This document shows, one piece after another, positions 31,505-42,627 of a DNA stretch of 64,000 nucleotides. Each line of letters begins with the position of its first letter. Position 1 is the first letter of the stretch. The position numbers were made by a program, and so were the translations under genes. The notes under the pieces are model-generated. The model was given only the letters and a program-made list of their open reading frames with translations, had not been told where the DNA came from and ran no database searches. Source of the stretch: Prosapia bicincta (taxonomy: Eukaryota; Arthropoda; Insecta; Hemiptera; Cercopidae); the NCBI GenBank assembly GCA_036971475.1, contig JBAIZL010000003.1, positions 104,064,233 through 104,128,232 on the forward strand. The letters run 5' to 3'.

Positions 31505-34084
31505 CAGTCGGCGCCGCTTATTGTGATCATATTTGTCAGAAGCATATTTGATAACAATAACCGAACGATAACAATAACCGAAAGCTTAATCACGATGTAG
31601 TCTACAGCCGTACTGCATTGAACTCACTGTATTATTGCCACAACTGTTTGTTCTGAACGATATGTAAGCCTATCATTATATTAAGTAATTCTAATTCTGT
31701 AACACTATAATTAAACTGTACTTACCAAATTTTGATGCTATTCCGGACAGTTTTATGTACAGTAGTAGAATTTCTGTAATTTAGTTTTCTACATATTAAA
31801 ATTAGTGGGCATATTTCATGTCAGTTTATTTTATTCCACTGTAGATTTTTTTTTAAATATTGAATCAAGCATAATTGAAAAAAAATATATAGAACTACGT
31901 AAAACACTTGATCAAAACATTTTAACACATAAAATTTCATTATAAAACACTTCAATCTTATTTACACTTCAAATTTACATTTACTTTTTCTCGAAGAATT
32001 CCCCTATATGTGACTGTCTATAGTCTTCTCGTAAAATATTGTTTATAAATTGTTCATATTCATAATGTTTGTTGAAATTTTCTGCTTTTTGTTGAACAAA
32101 CTGCCTTAGAATCTCAAGAGCTTGGTGAACTTCCTGCTTAGATCTGTGCGGTACACATTTATCATTTTCGTCATCATCGGTGCCTTCTTCTTCTTCTTCA
32201 GTAACTTTTGATGTTGAAGCAACTACCTCACAAATATCGTCTTCAGTCATTTCTGCTGCTGTTTCAATACTATCGTCAACTTCCATCCACTCAGTATATT
32301 CTTTTAAGGACAAATCGAAAGGCTTCAAGTTCTCTTCAGCGTCTTCCTCAGATGTAGCTTGCTCTTGATTTTCTTCAACAAAAAAACCACCTTTTCTAAA
32401 GCAATTTTTCACAGTTTTTTCAGAAACTTCATTCCAAGAATTTGCTATCAGATGAATAGCATCGAGTAAAGAAGTTTTTTTAGCTAATTCATTTGAGGTA
32501 AGGGTTTGAAATTCATCCATATTTTCTATAATTCTAGCACGCATCTCTCGTCGATAAAAACTTCTGAGATTTTTAATTATGCCTTGGTCACATGGCTGAA
32601 TAATTGATGTAGTATTGGCTGGAAGGTAAATCACTTTTAATGTGTTTTAGCGTAGTGTTTATGTCATTATGTGCAGTGCAGTTGTCTAGTAGAAGGACAA
32701 TGTTGCGTTTGAGGCTGGTATCCCATTTAGTCAGCCATTCATTACAAATTTTTTATGTCATCAAAGCATTGGAGTTTGAATGATATTCAACCGGTAGCTT
32801 TTTGATACCTTGAAAACAACATGGATTTTTAGATTTACTGATAATTAAGAGTTTTTCTTTATGACCAACCATGTTAACACAACACAAAACAGTTATTCTT
32901 TGTTTACATATTTTACAGCCGTTAGCAATTTCATTTTTAAATAAGTAAGTATGTTCGGGTAAAGCACGATAATAAAGTCCTGTTTCATCTGCATTGTATA
33001 TGCAGCTAGGAGAATACTCGGCCAAAATCTTTGGCCATTCGTATTGTAACCAGTCCTCAGCTCCAACAAAATCACCATTTCTTTTTTCACCACACGTTTT
33101 CTTGTAAACAATATTTTCCCTTTTCTTCCATCGATTGAACCATCCATCTGTGGCTTTAAAATCCTGTTTTCCTATTTTTTTGGCAAGATCCTCAGCTTTT
33201 AGACGCATTAGTGGGCCGTCAACTCGAGCATCTTTTTCACGAACATTTTTAAACCACAATTTCTAAGCTGATTCCACTTGCGGATCCTTCCCAGAACGAT
33301 GTCTTTTGTTGTCAACATTTGCATTACACTTTGATAATGACAAGATTTTTTCTTTGTTGTTCAATATTTTGCATAAGAGAGGTTGAGAAACGCCAAGTTG
33401 AGAAGCAGCGTTTCTTTGACTCATTTTTGGTAATTTACTGTACCTATCTAGAATATCAAGTTTTTGTTTAAGACTTAAATCGCGACGTTTCTTTTGAGAT
33501 TCGGATATCTTGCTATACTGTCCTTTGAAACTTCAAGTGACACTGACCTCTACAAAACAAACGAAAAAGATCTTTAAAAAATAAGTTATGTAAAATCACA
33601 CTGAAATGGTGTAATAAACGTTCATAAAAATTCACTGTTAAAAAATACAGTAGGACTGTACTGTAAATGGTTCAGTAGTAACATCAACTAATGTTAACAA
33701 ACAACTAAGGTCGACTCAGCGAGTCTAGGGTGTTTGCGTAAACAAAGAGTAAGGGAGACATTCTGAGAACTGTGCTAAGTGCTGAAACCGTTATAAAGTA
33801 TTTCTGTCATTCTAAAAATAAACATTCTATGAATTGGGCGTCATTGTGTGTTGCACGTGCTGTTTACACTACTTTGTAGACATTTTTACTTGGTCTATGC
33901 TAGTATATGTTGACACATATGATTTTGAATGGCAAATTAAATGATAATTAATAAGCGAACAGATGATTACAATAAGCGGCCTAATTACAATGTATTAATA
34001 TAGGTCCGTGTTTGTTTTTCGACAAAACGATAACAATAACCGAATGATAACATTAACCGTGATCACAATAAGCGGCGTCGACTG
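31505..34084 (-). mobile_element. Tigger/pogo transposon, near complete
   Basis: 2580 bp flanked by TA (31503-31504, 34085-34086). The terminal repeats match at 24 of 25 positions (left CAGTCGGCGCCGCTTATTG, right reversed CAGTCGACGCCGCTTATTG), followed by subterminal GATAACAATAACCGAA repeats at both ends. The transposase gene is on the minus strand. It lies in the intron between exons 1 and 2 of the DHX30-like gene, in the same orientation. Confidence 0.95.
31981..33530 (-). pseudogene. Tigger transposase (CENP-B-like HTH plus DDE), broken
   Basis: The N-terminal helix-turn-helix reads SLKQKLDILDRY, then KMSQRNAASQLGVSQP. After a stop at 33263-33265 the CENP-B-type domain continues with LAKKIGKQDFKATDGWFNRW. 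The DDE domain has YNADETGLYY (first Asp), LLLDNCTAHND (second) and PANTTSIIQPCDQGIIKNL (third). Damage: stops at 33263-33265 and 32753-32755, and a one-base frame change near 32638. The acidic C-terminus (EEEEEGTDDDEND) is intact to the stop at 31981. All three catalytic aspartates remain, so inactivation appears recent. Confidence 0.9.
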
Positions 34085-34086
34085 TA

Positions 34087-34863
34087 TTAGCAGAAATATT
34101 TCCTATTCTTTATATTATTAAAAACAAGAAAAGCAACAAATTTTCCTGTAACTTTGCTTTTTTTTATTAACTAACATGTAGAAACTATATCTTTCTACAA
34201 CCTTCACAGAAAGGTTTTATGGGTGGAAAAAACTATTAATCTATATATCAAATGTACTTTTAACCTTTAAGACAACTGGTTGGTTTAAGATGATTTTTAA
34301 GGTGTAAAGAATACTTAGTTTAATAGCTTGAGTAACAAAATTAATATGGAGGAATAAACCCAATATAACAATTTTAAAAATCCTAAGGTATTTTTAAAAC
34401 TCAGATTTATAATAAATCTTACCACTGAGCTAATTCTTAACAACTTAAAAAAATGCTCTTAACAACACAATTCAACCCATTTCCCTAGCTCTTAAGTTCA
34501 AACAACTGAACTGGTTTCAAAGATTAAAAAAAAATAATAATATAAATTAATCTCCTAGTATTGCATTCTAGTTTTGTTAGGATATGTTGCTAATATTTCA
34601 GTCTTATTTATGTTTATTCTTGTAGTGATATTTTAAACTCCTGGCCCAATTTCAAATAATCTTTTTTCAAAAGAAAGATAATCATCCTCCATCGGTGGTT
34701 CCACTGTAGTTTTGTAGAGATTCATCAAATATGATGGCAATAAATTATTTTTCATCTCATGATGTCAAACTAATGATCTTAAATATCAACACACTTCTGT
34801 TATTATTAGACTTATCAGACTGATGTTGTATACCAACACGTACCATTACCAAAAATACTTTCA
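34087..34863. other. Intron sequence with a dispersed repeat fragment
   Basis: About 34610-34740 (GGCCCAATTTCAAATAATC, TCCATCGGTGGTTCCACTG, TAGTTTTGTAGAGATT) is related to several blocks at 36400-36730. No ends were defined, and no gene was seen. Confidence 0.4.
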
Positions 34864-35993
34864 CTAGAAGGACCTCCCTGTCTGGCCTATGTAAAAACTG
34901 GGGCACAAACTGCAAGTTAGTTTGTAAACTCCAGTGGCATTGTAGATGTTGTTGATTTTGTTGTTGGGTTTAAATTGTTTATTGAGAGTGTTGTGTATGG
35001 AGTAGGCTAATTTGTAGTTGTATTTTCGTAGTCTGTTGGTTAGACTGTGGGTTTTGGATGATCTGTATGGTATTGATAAATATTTCATGGGATTTTCGTG
35101 TTGTGTGTTTGTATTTGGATTTACATTTATTTTTTAGGCGGTTGTTTAATTTGTCAATCATTGTTGTATTGTATCCGTTAGTTTGTGCTATGTGTTTATG
35201 GTGTTTAATTCCTGGTAGTGTTCTTCTTTGTCTAACGGTGTTTTAAGCAGGCGATATATCATGGTGTTGTAAGCGGCTAGTTTATGTTGGTGTGGGTGGT
35301 TTGAGGAGATGTGAATGGTTGTATTGGTACTAGTGGGTTTTCGGTATGTTGAATTGATGTATTTGTTGGTCTGTACGTTTTATTGTAAGGTCTAGGAAGT
35401 TGACAGATGTTTGTTGTTGTGTTTTGATGGTGTATGTTAAATTTGGGTGTATGGAGTTAAGGTGTTTTAAAATTATGTGTGCTCGGCGTGTGTTACCTTT
35501 ATATAATGTTATGATGTTGTCGACGCATCTGTACCAGTAAATTATGTTATCCGAGTATTTATTGTTGTGTAAAATATGGTTTTGTTCAATATGGTGTATG
35601 AATATTTCTGCTAAGATGCTCTATGGGGGAACCCATAGGTAGGTCATCTTTTTGGTTGTAGAATGTGTTATTATACGTAAATTAATTTTGAGATGTGATT
35701 AATTTTATAAGGTGGATGATTTCGTCAATGTGTGTATGTGGTGTATTTGTGTCAATACGCATGTTTTTGAGGATGTTGATGGTTTCTGGAATGGGGATGT
35801 TGGTATATAGATTTAATATATCGAAAGAGACTAAAGTGGAATTGTGTGGGATATTTACATGGGAAATACTTTTTAAAAAACATGCAGTTTTTGTGTTTGT
35901 ACATCTTGAGGGGAGTAATATTGGTATAAAACCATTTTTATAAATTAAACTTTTGGCATCATTTGGCAAAAAACCTCTACTGATATTTTTCAC
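34864..35993 (-). pseudogene. PLE-6 reverse transcriptase / partial endonuclease, broken
   Basis: The minus-strand frame at 35993-35682 has STLVSFDILNLYTNIPIPET, the RT palm start. Further on are DLPMGSP (about 35645), then WYRCVDNIITLY where PLEs have RYxDD: the catalytic Asp pair is now Asp-Asn. VNFLDLTIKRT follows. The frame at 35088-34864 gives YKLAYSIHNTLNKQ and ATGVYKLTCSLCPSFYIGQT, GRSF, then stops, so the endonuclease lacks its C-terminal half. Loss of the second RT aspartate, in-frame stops and the truncation make it inactive. Confidence 0.8.
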
Positions 35994-36022
35994 TAAACTA
36001 AGTAGTGAAAAATATCAGTAAG
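34864..36022 (-). mobile_element. PLE-6: Penelope-like element, minus strand
   Basis: Runs from about 36000 to 34864. It contains RT and the start of the GIY-YIG endonuclease, then stops in the middle of the endonuclease. At its 5' side a 19-bp-arm hairpin lies at 35974-36022 (CTACTGATATTTTTCACT and its complement). Confidence 0.75.
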
Positions 36023-39000
36023 TAGTTGGTGTCGATTAATTGATGCCGATTTAATGATCGTAATAACAAAACATATCATTACCCACAATACTTTTTATTA
36101 ATTAGACATCCAATTAAAATCTAAGTCCAAGACAAAATGGTTAGATATTTATGATTTTTTCCACAACAAAGTGTAGTAAATGATTCATAGAAACTAATAT
36201 ATCAAAAACAGCTAACCTGCTCTATGTCTAGATTACTAAATTAATATACTGTATGATTACATTACATGTTAATCATGATAGTACTATAAATCTAATGTAA
36301 GTCGATTTCAGAGAGTTATAATTTAATGCAATACTACGTCAGTTAGTCGAAATTACTACTCTTCTTCAATGAAACATTTTTCAAATGCAAAAGGATTTAC
36401 CTTCAGTGGCCTCATTTTAGTTTTGTAAGGATTTGTCTAGTATGTACCTAGTAATAGAATATGTTTCATGTTTGGCCAGCAATTATTACAAAAATAATGG
36501 TTGAATTTCAATTATTCATTTACAGTTTTATAAGAATTGTCCTAGTATGTTGTCAGTAATTAATTTTTCTTTATGTTAGCCAAAACTATTATTTTAGTCT
36601 CCATGAACCATATCCTGTTATTATTTTGAAACTACTGGACCAATTTCAATGATTTTTTTCCAATGAAGAGGATTAAAAAATGAGGGGATTTGGGTCAATC
36701 AGGAGTCTCATTGAAGTTATGTAAGGATTGGGGTAAGATATTGTTTTTTTTTCCTACACATTTATAACCAGATGTGTGGCTTATGCTCCTTTAGACGGTG
36801 TTATGCTCCTTTGAAAAATGTATAAAAAAGTCAAAAAAAATAAAATACCAACATTTTGCATCCCTGCACTTCACTACACATATTTTACATTGGAATTAAA
36901 ATAAATATTACATGTAATGTATCATTTTAAAACTAAAAGAAAATGTAATTTAGAAATATTGGTCTATATAACTACACAACCTATCCTATTATATTGGGGA
37001 GGAATTGAAAAAATACTTTAAAAAAAAAACACACGAATAACAGTACACTATACTGTTAATAATTTATTTGGTATGGTATAACTTGAAGCAGCTTTGAGGC
37101 ACACAGTCACTGTCTAAAAGCAACATATCTAATATTGAATTGTTTCCTAAAGTGTCTTTAGCCATTAAGTGTTTTATCTTTAACAATAAAAATTGAAAAA
37201 ACCAAATAACTGAAAGATAAAATTTAAAACAATGAAATTCTAAAAGTAAACAAAAATAACACAAACTACAAATTAAATAAACAAAATAACTGATAGATAA
37301 AATTTAGAGTAAACAAAAACAAACCCTCAACATAAACAACCTGCACAAACAAAACATTAACTATCTGACCAAACCAACATCTGTCAAGCAACTGTCTGCT
37401 AGCTCTGGTCACCACACTTCAAAAATTAGGTTTTTGTTCATAAAAGTAACTCTAATTCCCTAATAGTAAAGACAAGTAAAGTAAAATAACCCATATAAAG
37501 AATATCGATGAAACTGAGAGTATACAGGAATTACGTTGCTATTGAAATAAATAGCGGATCCCAAGCTATACACTGGCATAGGCGTCTAGCGTTAACTAAA
37601 TGATCCGATCTATACTCGCGCGTAGGCTTGAAAGTGTTAATAACTTTGACCGTATATAATTTTAAGCAGATAAAATTTACAAAGATTCACAATAAAATTT
37701 TTAATCACAGTTATACATACTTCAACAACAATTCGTCTTCATCAATGACAAACCCATTTATTGGTGAATATGTGATTGTGATAAGACAATCAGAGTGTGA
37801 GCACTGCAAATGTTTAGTGAGCTAACATCATGACACAAACACGTACTCACACATGTAGTTTTGAACCTAAGAACCTCTTCTTTAAACAGATAATAACATA
37901 ATTTGCTACAATTCTTCCAAAAAGCTATACTTGTAAGAGTAAAAATTGCTCTCCATGAAGCTGTAAGATCATTTAAAACACTTTGAGCAAGAACTGCTGT
38001 AAATACTGATTCCGATAAGGAATTTGAAGAATTTTTAAAAATGGTTCCATTTTATTGACAAATAGTTTTATAAAAGGAGCATTCAATTTAAATGTGTGAC
38101 ACAAAATTACCAATTAGTTAATTTTAACTAAAAATTTAATTAGGCTCTTTACTTTATTTAAAACATGTATAATGATATCCTTTTTATTATATTAATAACT
38201 AAATATTTCATATAATGCAAATTTTGAATGTATGCATAATGAATAGAGAAGCAGTATGTTAGTGGTGAGGAGGCAAACCTAATTTTAGCATCTTCAATAG
38301 TACTATGCTGTGCACACATTTGGTGATAGTCCCTGAGAAGGTGAAGACAACATTGTTATTGAAATGCATTTAATTATGATTAACACATTTTACTGAGTTT
38401 ATTTTTAACTTATGTTCAATATTGTAATGATTTTACAAGCCAACATCAATGCCCCTGAATTAAGTCAATATTACAAGTGTCTTAATATGAATTTAAGATT
38501 TTCAAACCACATATATATTTAGACACTTTTTAACATATCTCCGGTTCAGTTATACCATCGCTCAAAAATGTTTTTTGTCCTCTTTACTATATACTCACAA
38601 GTAATGCTGCTAGTAATCATTGTATTTGATACATGTTCATTATTTTTCCTCACAACTCAATTCAAGAGATGATAGAGTCTTCCATTACTTTTTCAAGTTA
38701 TTTTCATACACAAAAAAGTTCAACATTTTTTAAACTATTTTTTTCTCAAGAAAAAACACAATCATATATTTAAATTTTATAAGATTATTTTCTCAAATAA
38801 ATAAACAAATTTCTTTACATTTGTATATGAAAGAAGTTACTATTTTTATAGTAGTATATTAATGTAAAAAATTCGCACTACCCTATATTTCTTAAATATA
38901 CTACTGTGTGTATTTTGAATTTAATATTATTGTACACTTCTTTGTAAAAACCCATAATAATAAATAAAACTCAGAACAAATTTTATAATATTTAGTAAGT

Positions 39001-39153
39001 AAAGTAACATTTGTTTTACCTTATACAAGCATTTTCAAAAATGTAGCCCTTGCCAAAAACAATTGTCACTTGTAATCTTGATAAATTATGAAAGGAAAAC
39101 AAATGTTATTTATTCTTCCTACATACAATCTGTCTTATTATAAATGAACTTAC
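36023..39153. other. Large intron of the DHX30-like gene
   Basis: 3.1 kb with no recognised exon. 36400-36730 carries repeats related to 34610-34740 (CTGGACCAATTTCAATGA). A CpG-containing patch near 37550-37640 (CTATACTCGCGCGTAGG) stands out from the AT-rich background but has no coding signal. Confidence 0.4.
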
Positions 39154-39289
39154 AATGATTGCTTTTGTAAACGAAATACTGAAATCCATCTTTGTTCAAA
39201 ATATAAAGGAGGTTTTCGCAAAAATACATTTCTAATATTGTCCATTAATAAACAGCATGGAACTCCACTTCTTAGTTCATTACAGGTTC
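39154..39289 (-). CDS. DHX30: DHX30-like gene, exon 1 of the coding sequence
   Basis: 136 nt. Acceptor TTTTTTTACAG, donor TCATT|GTAAGTTC. The likely start codon is at 39245-39243, giving MDNIRNVFLRKPPLYFEQRW and ISVFRLQKQS. The first 30 residues have six Arg/Lys and only two acidic residues, with the Arg-Leu-Phe spacing of a mitochondrial presequence, which fits DHX30. The frame is open upstream to the acceptor, so an earlier start in an exon to the right cannot be excluded. The left border phase (2 nt) matches exon 2. Confidence 0.7.
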
Positions 39290-39400
39290 CTGTAAAAAAA
39301 AATACATGTATGTAACATAAATTAACAAGTAAAATGGTTGTTTTATTATTTTTAGAATATAATGATATGGAAATTTGTGGCTGTAAATGATGCAATAAAC

Positions 39401-39600
39401 AATACTAAGATTAATAATAAATGAAACCTCTTTACCACAAATGAGTTTTTCTTTTATTTAAAACCTTATGCACATTTCAACTGTATAGCAATCATCTTCA
39501 GAGGTAATTTACAATAAAAATACTTATTGTGGTAAAGAGTTTTTATTTATTATTAAATATTATGCCACAGTTGTTTTATACAGTTATTAATACTAAGATT
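39401..39600 (-). mobile_element. PLE-7: 176-bp mini Penelope insertion with 12-bp target-site duplication
   Basis: AATACTAAGATT occurs at 39401-39412 and 39589-39600. Between them a 28-bp inverted repeat (39410-39437 and 39527-39555, CTCTTTACCACAA) encloses a hammerhead-like motif. No coding sequence. It is the smallest PLE-derived insertion in the window with clear duplication. Confidence 0.75.
39473..39505 (-). ncRNA. Hammerhead-like motif, PLE-7
   Basis: On the minus strand: helix I ACCT with AGGT (perfect), core CTGAAGA plus T, a weak helix II GATTG-CTATA-CAGTT, GAA, helix III ATGTGCAT, then A. Related in sequence to the PLE-1 motif. Confidence 0.6.
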
Positions 39601-39762
39601 GTTCTTATTTTATCACATTTGTTTATTAAGCAGTTGTATACTCTCATGATCTCTGGAGTTCTTTGTAACAGTCTATTTCCAAGCAATTTTAAGGATATTT
39701 GATTTCATTGTCACTTGAGCTAGTAGTATTTAACTAAAAACACATGTACATACATTAGTATG

Positions 39763-39880
39763 GTACACTTGCCGATAGTAACACTAACTTTTTTTTTATT
39801 ATTGATGACAATGGGACACCTCTAATAACAGCTGTCCTCAATAATCAAATATGTAAGTGCAACTATAGGCAAGTGTACAT
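39763..39880 (+). mobile_element. PLE-10 related foldback fragment
   Basis: An inverted pair TACACTTGCC..ATAGT at 39763-39783 and 39857-39879 surrounds a degenerate hammerhead-like segment at 39803-39843: TTGATGACAAT, GGGACACCTCTAATAA, ACAGCTGT, CCTCAA. It aligns with the PLE-10 motifs at 57472 and 60840. Confidence 0.55.
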
Positions 39881-40214
39881 ATGTACAAGTGTTTTTGTAT
39901 TGTAAAGAATATCTTTCATTCAGTGAAAATTTTACCAACCAGAAAAATAGCAATGTTATATTTGTATTGGTATTAGATTTATAGGTTTTTCTATTACTTC
40001 TTAACTAGGTTTAATATTATTACAATTTAGTCAATTGCACTTGTTGATTGTTACAATTGTTCCCCTTGCACCTGTAAATACAAAGCCAATACAGACATCA
40101 CCTTTGAAAAGTAGGCTACATTAATATAGACGAACAAATAAAAAAGTATAGCTGAAGAAAAAACAACAGATTTGTAGAATTTAGAAGAAAATGAATCCCC
40201 AATCCTTATAACGT

Positions 40215-40373
40215 CCAGAGGCTCTTCATCCTTTACCTGAGTTTAGGCAGTACATCAAAGGACAAGCCAATGTTAGTGAAAGTATTTTCCACTCTCTAAA
40301 TGTACTTGAGGAATTTGCAAATATTAAAAGAATTAATTCTGCAAGACAATCAGACATTACAAAATATTTTTGA
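40215..40373 (+). pseudogene. Tigger-like transposase C-terminal remnant
   Basis: 53 codons in frame: PEALHPLPEFRQYIKGQANV, then HSLNVLEEFANIKRINSARQ, SDITKYF and a stop. The ending ARQSxITxxF is typical of CENP-B/Tigger transposases. An upstream in-frame stop limits it. A Tigger-type right terminus, GAGACTCTACTG followed by TA, lies at 41499-41512 in the expected orientation, with a PLE-2 fragment inserted in between. No left end was found. Confidence 0.5.
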
Positions 40374-40754
40374 AGACTTTAATTTTGTACTGTACATATT
40401 CATCCATAACTTACTGTATATGTATATATTGTATTCATGTTTTTATCTTTCTAATGTGACCGGAGTAACTACTAACTACTAATAACTATAATAATTATAA
40501 CTTTTATAAATCCACTATGCTTAAGTTTATTGCTTATACAAATTGGAGCACTTAATGTTTGTGTGTGTGGTCTTATGTTTTTTAAATAACATTAACCAGT
40601 GACATGATACCAGAAGACAGCCAAAATGGTTGTCATAGACACACACAAAACTGGACTGCTTTTGGCCTAAAAGGTATTTTCCAACTTTCATAATTCAAAT
40701 ATTTTCATTAGTCCCTTCATCTTTGAATTATCCAAATTCTATATATATCCAAAT

Positions 40755-40817
<63 letters not shown>

Positions 40818-40876
40818 GTTAATATGTTACTATGTAAGTAATTTTATCCACCATTAAGTGCAATAATTTTACCTTG

Positions 40877-40920
40877 AGTGATGAGGCACCTTTCGGTCAA
40901 TTGACCATTGTCGAATCACT
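40877..40920 (-). ncRNA. Hammerhead-like motif, PLE-2 second copy
   Basis: Helix I AGTGAT with ATCACT, all six paired. Core TCGACAA plus T, helix II GGTCA-AT-TGACC, GAA, helix III AGGTGCCT, C. Compared with 6547-6588, the helix I strands extend one pair further. Confidence 0.7.
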
Positions 40921-41104
40921 GATGTTTTTCTGTTGTGGATGTTCGGTCTGTGAAGTTGGTGTTAGTTGACGTTACGCGCACTTTTTCTTGATCTGTGTGT
41001 ATGATATTTCTATATAGTGTGTCTTCTGTATATGTTTAAATGGTGGATAAAATTACTTACATAGTAACATATTAACTTCATAAAGTCAGTGCAACGGAAA
41101 AACA

Positions 41105-41314
41105 ATGGATAACGTTAAATATCAAGAATTTAATACCTACCAAGGTAAACAACTGTACCGTAAATATCTTAACCTAAAAATCAAACTCCAGAATTGCATC
41201 AACAAAATACAGTTTAATAAAAAATGCCTAACACTTAATATAACACCAAAATACGCAAAATTACACATAAAAAAGGTAAAAATGCAGAAGCTCGGCGCCT
41301 TGTTGGAAGCCTGA
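41105..41314 (+). pseudogene. PLE-2 polyprotein N-terminus
   Basis: The frame starts MDNVKYQEFNTYQGKQLYRK and continues with KLQNCINKIQFNKKCLTLNI, TPKYAK: a PLE N-terminal domain with the basic helix and P-x-Y pattern. After residue 57 it runs into unrelated sequence. It identifies the true start of the family, which is broken in the copy at 4510-6699. PLE-8 has a similar start (MDYKIQEF) at 51537. Confidence 0.6.
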
Positions 41315-42332
41315 CTCATTTCCTTAGAATACCATATTGATATAAACGTTTCTCGGAATTCTGACTCATTGCATTCCATATGACTGTAACATATCTTGGA
41401 AGCCTGATTCATCATTTTCTTTCAAAATGATAAAATAGGCTCAGATAGAAATATGTTCAACTTCAACACAAGCTCGAAATATCGGGACTTGAATTATTGA
41501 GACTCTACTGTATATTGTAGTGTACATGTATAATACACAGCAATACAAAAGAAACATTTACACATTACTGTTTTATATGTGTTATTATATTACGATTTTT
41601 TGTTAAATATTGTATGTTTCTTAGTGTTAGAAATCTCTTGTTTCTTCTTTAGAATGTTTTTTTTAAAAACAAAAGGAGTAAAGGAAAAGATCAATGCTGA
41701 TTGCCATTTGATAAGGTATTACACATAAATAAAGACACATTTTTAAAATAAATAAATTTCAAAAATTATGGATACATTATAATTTGATGGGTCTCACAAG
41801 CCATCATTTAAGTTAATTCCCAACCTGCTAAGATGACCCATTCTAAGGTTATGCCAGATTTTTATTCATGGAATAAATACATCAATCCACATACATTTTT
41901 TAAACTACAGCAATATAACTTATCAAATAATTTTACAAATATGAAATCACTGTCAAATGTCATTTTACTGTTATTAAAAATAGTAACAATAACATAACCT
42001 CAACAAAAAGGATAATATCTCATTTGAAAAACTTGAACTTGCATTCCAAAAACATGGGTTCTTAAAATGTTTGAATAAAATATTTCAATATAATTATAAA
42101 TTATATTAATCAGCTTACCAACACTGAACTTTCGCAATATTTTCTGGTAACTCATTTTAGTACTATTTAAATAATAATTACTAATTATATTTGAATGTTT
42201 TTAAATAACCTCAAAGTCAATTGATAATACCGGTTTTACATATTTTAGAATACACAGTTTCCATGAGAGCAATCGATGATCGAACAGATAAAACTTGATT
42301 GGTAAAAAAGATCTACCAAACAATCGATGATC

Positions 42333-42364
<32 letters not shown>
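41315..42364. other. No gene recognised; (TA)n at the right edge
   Basis: 41315-41498 holds three short similar phrases (GAAGCCTGACTCATT, GGAATTCTGACTCATTGC, GGAAGCCTGATTCATC). 41499-41510 is a Tigger-type terminus. 42338-42370 is (TA)n, adjoining the gypsy LTR. The rest is AT-rich without signals. Confidence 0.45.
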
Positions 42365-42373
<9 letters not shown>

Positions 42374-42627
42374 AATAATTTCTTTTTATTATAATTATAT
42401 GAATGAATTCTTTAAAATGTATTTTTCAATAATTTCTATCAAGGTAGGTTAGTAACTTTTCTAATTTTTTTAAAGATAAATAAATTATCTAGAGCTTTCT
42501 TTTTTAATAACAAGTTTAATGTATTATTTAAAACAATTTCTTAGCAATTATAAGTTCTATTAATAAATTACAAATTTTTTCTGTTTTTAAAGTTTTACAA
42601 ATTTACTATAAGTGTCCTCTATTATAA

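Larger units (their letters stand above)
40760..41314. mobile_element. PLE-2 fragments, inverted junction beside (TA)n
   Basis: After (TA)n (about 40760-40815) a minus-strand PLE-2 piece (41040-40816) holds the end of the ORF, the hammerhead-like motif and the pseudo-LTR. It is joined at 41040 to a plus-strand piece with the pseudo-LTR and the ORF start. The plus piece runs to about 41285, then unrelated sequence follows. Confidence 0.75.
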
